A DNA stretch of 64,000 nucleotides, taken from assembly GCF_022581195.2 (NCBI RefSeq), contig NC_061482.1, positions 10,478,001 through 10,542,000 on the forward strand, read 5' to 3'. The notes beneath the pieces were generated by a model. That model was given only the letters and a program-made list of their open reading frames with translations. It was not told the DNA's origin and ran no database searches. Positions 60,101 through 64,000 of this stretch are shown here, one piece after another. Position 1 is the first letter of the stretch. Each line of letters starts with the position of its first letter. This DNA comes from Helicoverpa zea (Eukaryota; Arthropoda; Insecta; Lepidoptera; Noctuidae). Made by a program: the position numbers and the translations under genes.

Positions 60101-63100
60101 ACGCTGAGCGGCTGACTATTCTACACATAAAAGAGCTCAGTATTTGAACCCCCCAATCTTCATACATAACAGATGCTGTCTTCCCAAGCGCATCTCCGTA
60201 AGTTTCTATCACTAAATTCTTCTGAATTCGCATTCCAAATACATTCTCCAGAATGTACTTCTGCAATAAACTTTTCGGTGTCGAACATCGAGAGGTGTCA
60301 CGTGTCACGTCTGTCCTCATTGAAGTTTGTTTCTCGAGTGTATTGCGGCCGAGGCGCGCGGCGGTGCGGGCGCGGCGGAGCGGCGCTATTCGGCAACTGC
60401 GTCCGCGTAGCCAATCCGCGTCCGCCGTGCATAGTCGCGTAGTAAAATAATCGGCCACTGAGAGTCAGCGACAACAGACAACGTAATAGCGTATAGTCGG
60501 TTCGGTGTGATCGAAAATTTCAATATATATGGAAAAGCAATAAACTGCGTAACGCGCGCTCACAGTCAGCGGCCAATACGTTTGGTCTGAACGATGCCTC
60601 ATTTATTGTTGGTTTTGTTGAATCAAAATATCTGCTTCTGATCCAGTTTGGTGACAGCACTATTTCTCTATTTTCTATATCCAAATCGAGTCAGATTGTA
60701 AACGTGGACTACTCTAGTGAAAAGTTTTAGTTAATTCGTCACTTAACTTTTAGAGATATTTTAATTGTCTTGTTTATTTTTAGGAAAGAGCCAGAGAAAG
60801 AGCAACCCAAGAAAATGACTACCAAAGTGAAATCAAGGCTTACAAGAGCCGACCGACGAAACACAGAAGAGGTTGATGCACCGACTCCAGTGGAACTGCC
60901 CACGGGCGGCCTTCAATTAGATCAGGACAACTTACCTAAGTTTTCTTTCGGTTCCGCGGCCTTTAAACTACCGGCCACATCTACGCCTAAACCTGCGCCC
61001 TGTGAGAAAATTAATATTAATGTATCTCCAGTCACTCCAGTCACTCCAGTCAATCTATTCAAATTTTCCAACCCTGATACAGTGTTGAGTGACACACTTC
61101 AAGTGAGTCTGGAGGTGGCACTTCCGATATACACCTTTAAAAGTCCAGATCTCCGAACAGATCAGATATTTGAAAACAAACGTGACGAAGGTTCTGTTAT
61201 AAATGTTGTCAAAGAATCCGAAAAAAATACTACTGTGTCAATAGACTGGCAGTGTTCTGAATGCTGGGTTAAAAATAAACCTGAAGCCAACAAGTGTGTC
61301 TGTTGTGGCTCCAAACCACCAACAAAGAAAATAGACTGGCAGTGTTCTGAATGCTGGGTTAAAAATAAACCTGAAGCCAACAAGTGTGTCTGCTGTGGCT
61401 CCAAACCACCAACAAAGAATCCTAAATGTTCTGTTTGCAAACTTGCCGATAGTCAATCACAAAAAGACAAATGTGCAAATTGTGAAAAGATGTCAGTTTC
61501 TAATGTAGCAAGTCCAATCTTTGCAACGCCAACTGGAATAAGTCAGGCATCGAAACGTTCGTGTGAAGATTGCTGGGTGAGCAAAGAAGACAGCTCGAAT
61601 AAGTGCGTTTGCTGTGTTGACGAGTCGAGTAATGCTGCCGCTGCTGTAACAGTCGCGTCGACCACGAGTATCTTCACCTCTAACACCGCCGCAGCCATAC
61701 CAAGCACTGTGCCTTTGACAGACATCTCAAAAACGGATGCTGATTGGAAATGTGAAGATTGCTGGATCTCTAATAAGAGTACTGTAGATAAATGTGCGGC
61801 CTGTGGCGGGGCCCGGCTCGGTGTCAAACAAAACAATCCCGCTAATGTGACGTACAACACGTCGTCGTTCTTCAGATCTAGTGACGACACATTCAAAGCG
61901 GTTATTGAACTTCAAAAATCTAATAAATGGGAATGTTCCAGCTGTTTAGTCAACAATGAGAGTGATAAAGATAAATGCGTATGCTGTGGAGCACCAAAAG
62001 AAAGCAAAAATAAAGCACCTGGGCCTAAGTTCAACTTTGGAACCGTTGCAAATAGTTCATTTAAATTTGGCATTGATCCAAAAGTGCAAGAGGCTACCAT
62101 CGCACAAAAACTAGAAGTTAATTCAACGATAGAATCTAAACCCAAACAACAATCTGAAACAAATAATAATGTATTGGCTGAGACCCCAACATTCACATTT
62201 ACTTTACCCACTAAAAAGGTGGATATAAAAGCTGATGATTCCAACGGCCAGTCAAATGAGGCTCCAAAAATGAATTTAACATTCGGTATGCCAAAAGCAA
62301 TTCCTATAGGTGCAGACACCAAGAAAGATTCAGAGGAAGAAAAAGCGCAGGAAGTTCCATCAGTTGACTTAAATTCTCCAGTCACAAACAATGAAAACAA
62401 GATCTTGCCACCTGCTGTAAATTCACTCAACCCGCTAGTAGCTGATGCGAAAAAGGATTTAAAAGTCAATTCGGCGCCTTCACCGGTTGTGCCCGATGCA
62501 GAGAAGCCAAAACCAACCTTCTCATTTGGTGTAAATGCTCCCAAGCTGTTCGAAGCTCCGTCTAGTACGGCCTCGACGATGAACTTGTTTACGCAGCAAA
62601 TACAAACCACCACTGTGACGACGACTAGTGCCCCAACGTTATCCCTGTTTAAGCCGCCTGCCGCCACTACGACTGCATCATCTTTATTTCAATCGCCTGC
62701 GCCATTATTTCAAAACACTGAGAAGACTAACAATACTACTACCGGACCAATGTTTACTTTTGGCAGCAACGGACCGAGTAACCCTGCGCCATCCGCAGCG
62801 ATACCTGCTGCAACAGAAAAGCCAAAATTCCAGTTTACGTTTGGCAGCAATTCTGCGCCCAAAACTGATCCGCCTGCAATGTTCAAGTCTCCTTTTGCCG
62901 CACCTGAAAGTAACGTTAACACGAATGCCTTTAATCTACCTGCTGGGACCACGTTGGGTACTAGCAATAGTTTACCTTCCAACGGAAATGCTTTGGCAGG
63001 GAATACACTCGGCGGGAATACTTTAACGATCGGAGGCACTGGCACTCTAGGAGGTACAAATGGGTTGTCGGCTAACGCGCTATCAGTGGGAAGCAGCATG

Positions 63101-64000
63101 CAACCCAGCAGTTCCTTAACAGGCGGTGCAACAGGCTTGTTCAATAACACCGTGCAGAAAGAGAATGTGTGGTCACCGAGTAGTAATGCATCAACCCCAA
63201 ATTTGTTTGTGTCTAATACGACTACAAGTAGTTTGCAGAAGCCGGCCGCGTTTACTTTTGGTTCGGCTACGCCGTTTAATGCTGCCAATAGTACACCGAC
63301 ATTTGGTGCTGCCGCAGCGCCGACTCAGAACATGTTTGGTATGAACAACCAGAATAACAGCGGTCAGTCGTCGTTATTCTCCAATACTGTTCAAAGTCAG
63401 GCATCAGGCCAACTGTTCGGGACGCCGCAACCGGCCAGTAACCCCGCCCCACAGATGCCGATGTTCGGCGGTCCTAGTATTGGCGCGACTCCCGCGTTCG
63501 GCGCACCGAACCCATCCATACCTTCGTTTGAGGCGCCCTCCTTGACGCAACCGGCGGCGCCTGCCTTCAACTTTGGTACATCCCAGTCGACTGGCATTTT
63601 TGGATTTGGACAGCAGGTAAATAATTATTATAGATAGATTATTCTTTATTGTACACCAAGAAAATCAACAACACAGGACATCAGAACAGTGGCGGTCTTA
63701 TCGTTAAAAAGCGATTATAATAATTTAATCTGAAAAAAAAAACAAAACCGTTCAATAATTAACTATAAACACGTTTGACTGCATTAGAGTGCCAAATACA
63801 ATTTCAGCCAGATTAATTTGAAAAATATGATGTCCTCATGCTTATAGTATGGCGTAAACTTGCAGGCTCCGCTTCAGCAGCAGCAGATGCAGCCGGCGCC
63901 CCTGCAGAGCCAGCAGCCGGGCGGCGTGTACAGCTTCGGCGGCCCGCCCGCCGGCACGCCGCAGGTGCAGTTCAGCATGGGCAGTGGCGCCAATCCCTCT
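54158..64000 (+). CDS. NUP153: NUP153, nuclear-basket FG nucleoporin (3' end off-window)
   Basis: Component of the nuclear basket, acting in import, export and chromatin contact. Exons with matching phases: 54158-54223, 57174-57401, 57578-57842, 58665-59006, 59204-59360, 60784-63616, 63866 to window end; 1342 codons so far. N-terminal region: amphipathic segment SFVKNVTSRVSGLLPSTITK and basic PPAKRMRF. Conserved blocks GSPFYPGRTMYGGAAS and SSARRVMDLLDSYSSPL match vertebrate NUP153. Then come about six RanBP2-type zinc-finger units (from about residue 505; WxCxxC...NKCxCC), the first two being an exact tandem duplication and the third and fourth lacking the initial Trp. A long Ser/Thr/Asn-rich FG region follows (FTFG, FNFG, FSFG, LFG). 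The start codon is the first ATG; an upstream GTG in frame was not chosen. The last exon is Gln/Pro/Gly rich and GC-rich. Confidence 0.93.
54480..54835 (-). mobile_element. Penelope-like element 3' remnant
   Basis: On the minus strand, 54675-54820 encodes GRRVVSIRETKKHLNFNREDGW then SVPPACNPII, the end of a GIY-YIG endonuclease domain of Penelope-like retroelements (NFNRxDGxxL...W/CxPII). Next to it, CCGACGTTTCCACAGCAGTT...CAGCATCCGTAGTCACAGGTAGAC at 54483-54530 resembles the terminal repeat of these elements in Lepidoptera. It lies in the first NUP153 intron and is inactive. Confidence 0.6.
55503..56035 (+). pseudogene. Decayed copy of a repetitive arthropod ORF (WRxPxNHxxxCYFC family)
   Basis: The frame contains MLWRKPTNHEKDCYFCVTNT, closely following the motif WREPxNHxDDCYFC known from an uncharacterised, highly repeated protein family in arthropod genomes. 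Farther on, in another frame, YWDFFPENLGNMTNDEGFKG matches the family's FFPENLGxVSDEHG block, followed by a stop. The open frames are broken and the copy ends near an A-run at 56034-56054. It probably belongs to a mobile element whose class I cannot assign. Confidence 0.5.
56895..56973. repeat. Hairpin in NUP153 intron 1
   Basis: AAAATGGTGATA...TGATGAACACAGGAGA (56895-56929) pairs with TCTCCTGTGTTCATTATCACC (56948-56968) plus ATTTT, leaving a bulge of about nine bases and a loop of about 18 nt. It could be a small MITE or a structured intronic RNA. No independent evidence for either. Confidence 0.5.
59022..59140 (+). repeat. RTE-type LINE tail
   Basis: GCCGGAAGACGCTGGATGCA, GGATTCCTATGTTCAGCAGTGGACATC and a GATGATGATGAT-like end are a degenerate copy of the common lepidopteran RTE 3' tail. 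It sits in a NUP153 intron directly after the exon ending at 59006. Confidence 0.65.
59915..60600. mobile_element. Inverted-repeat MITE in NUP153 intron 5
   Basis: The left end (TTCACACCATACGTATTG then CCGCTGACTGTGAG, 59924-59955) is complementary to the right end (CTCACAGTCAGCGGCCAATACGTTTGGTCTGAAC, about 60560-60592) with few mismatches. Shorter inner inverted repeats (GTTCACACTAGATGCGTACG against CGTACGATGCGCTTCATGTG) are also present. A CpG-rich stretch lies at 60345-60440. No transposase; no certain target duplication. Confidence 0.6.
61241..61419 (+). repeat. NUP153: Tandem duplication of one NUP153 zinc-finger unit
   Basis: Two consecutive 90-bp units (61241-61330 and 61331-61419) encode the same finger, DWQCSECWVKNKPEANKC to CVCCGSKPPTK. 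By eye they differ only by a synonymous T/C in a Cys codon plus the last base, so the duplication is very young or kept identical by gene conversion. Both copies keep all four zinc ligands and the Trp. Confidence 0.9.

Noticed and set aside
61912..62667. 251-codon minus-strand frame, and another at 62710-63288
   Set aside because: They are shadows of the NUP153 FG-repeat exon, produced by its biased Ser/Thr/Ala codons.
1..64000. Search for CRISPR arrays, operons, rRNA or bacterial features
   Set aside because: None seen; the window is eukaryotic nuclear DNA with spliced genes.

Overview
The window looks like nuclear DNA from a moth or butterfly, probably a noctuid-like lepidopteran. It is AT-rich, carries long multi-intron genes with insect-type orthologues, and is sprinkled with interspersed repeats typical of Lepidoptera: a tRNA-derived SINE at 48.57-48.93 kb, 'CAGCAGTGGGAC'-type RTE tails, a '...CTTCCAGTCTAACCGGA...' family in two copies, and 'TGCCCGCGGCTTCGCTC'. 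The species cannot be named from sequence alone.

Four conserved genes lie head-to-tail on the + strand. (1) The 3' part of PAN3, the pseudokinase subunit of the PAN2-PAN3 deadenylase (10 exons, 673-10369; 5' end off-window). (2) A complete phospholipase C gamma gene (12 coding exons, 13925-25203, 1201 residues), with a good TATA/initiator promoter at 13147-13180. (3) A TGF-beta/activin type I receptor of the baboon class (32310-42044). (4) The nucleoporin NUP153 (54158 to beyond the window end), with RanBP2-type zinc fingers and FG repeats.

The receptor gene is the most interesting functional locus. It has three tandem versions (A, B, C) of the exon encoding the C-terminal half of the ligand-binding ectodomain. 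All have lengths of 2 mod 3, so exactly one can be used per transcript. The kinase domain contains a GC-AG intron that holds a strong, in-frame 60-nt candidate cassette exon, placed just before the catalytic HRD loop.

The most interesting structural event is in the PLC-gamma gene. A 5'-truncated LINE (minus strand) is flanked by two apparently identical 507-bp direct repeats. The insertion falls two bases after the codon of the likely regulatory tyrosine in the SH2-SH3 linker exon. The downstream repeat restores an intact splice acceptor and exon.

The gaps hold mobile DNA. There is an apparently intact Tc1-type DD34E element (45043-46600), a 1.8-kb foldback element inside PAN3, and nested inverted-repeat elements at 30.0-31.4 kb. 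There are also fragments of a non-LTR retrotransposon and a Penelope-like element, short hairpins, and an unrecognised two-exon reading frame at 49.1-49.8 kb. The four genes have unrelated cellular roles (mRNA deadenylation, lipid signalling, TGF-beta signalling, nuclear pore); nothing here suggests an operon-like unit.
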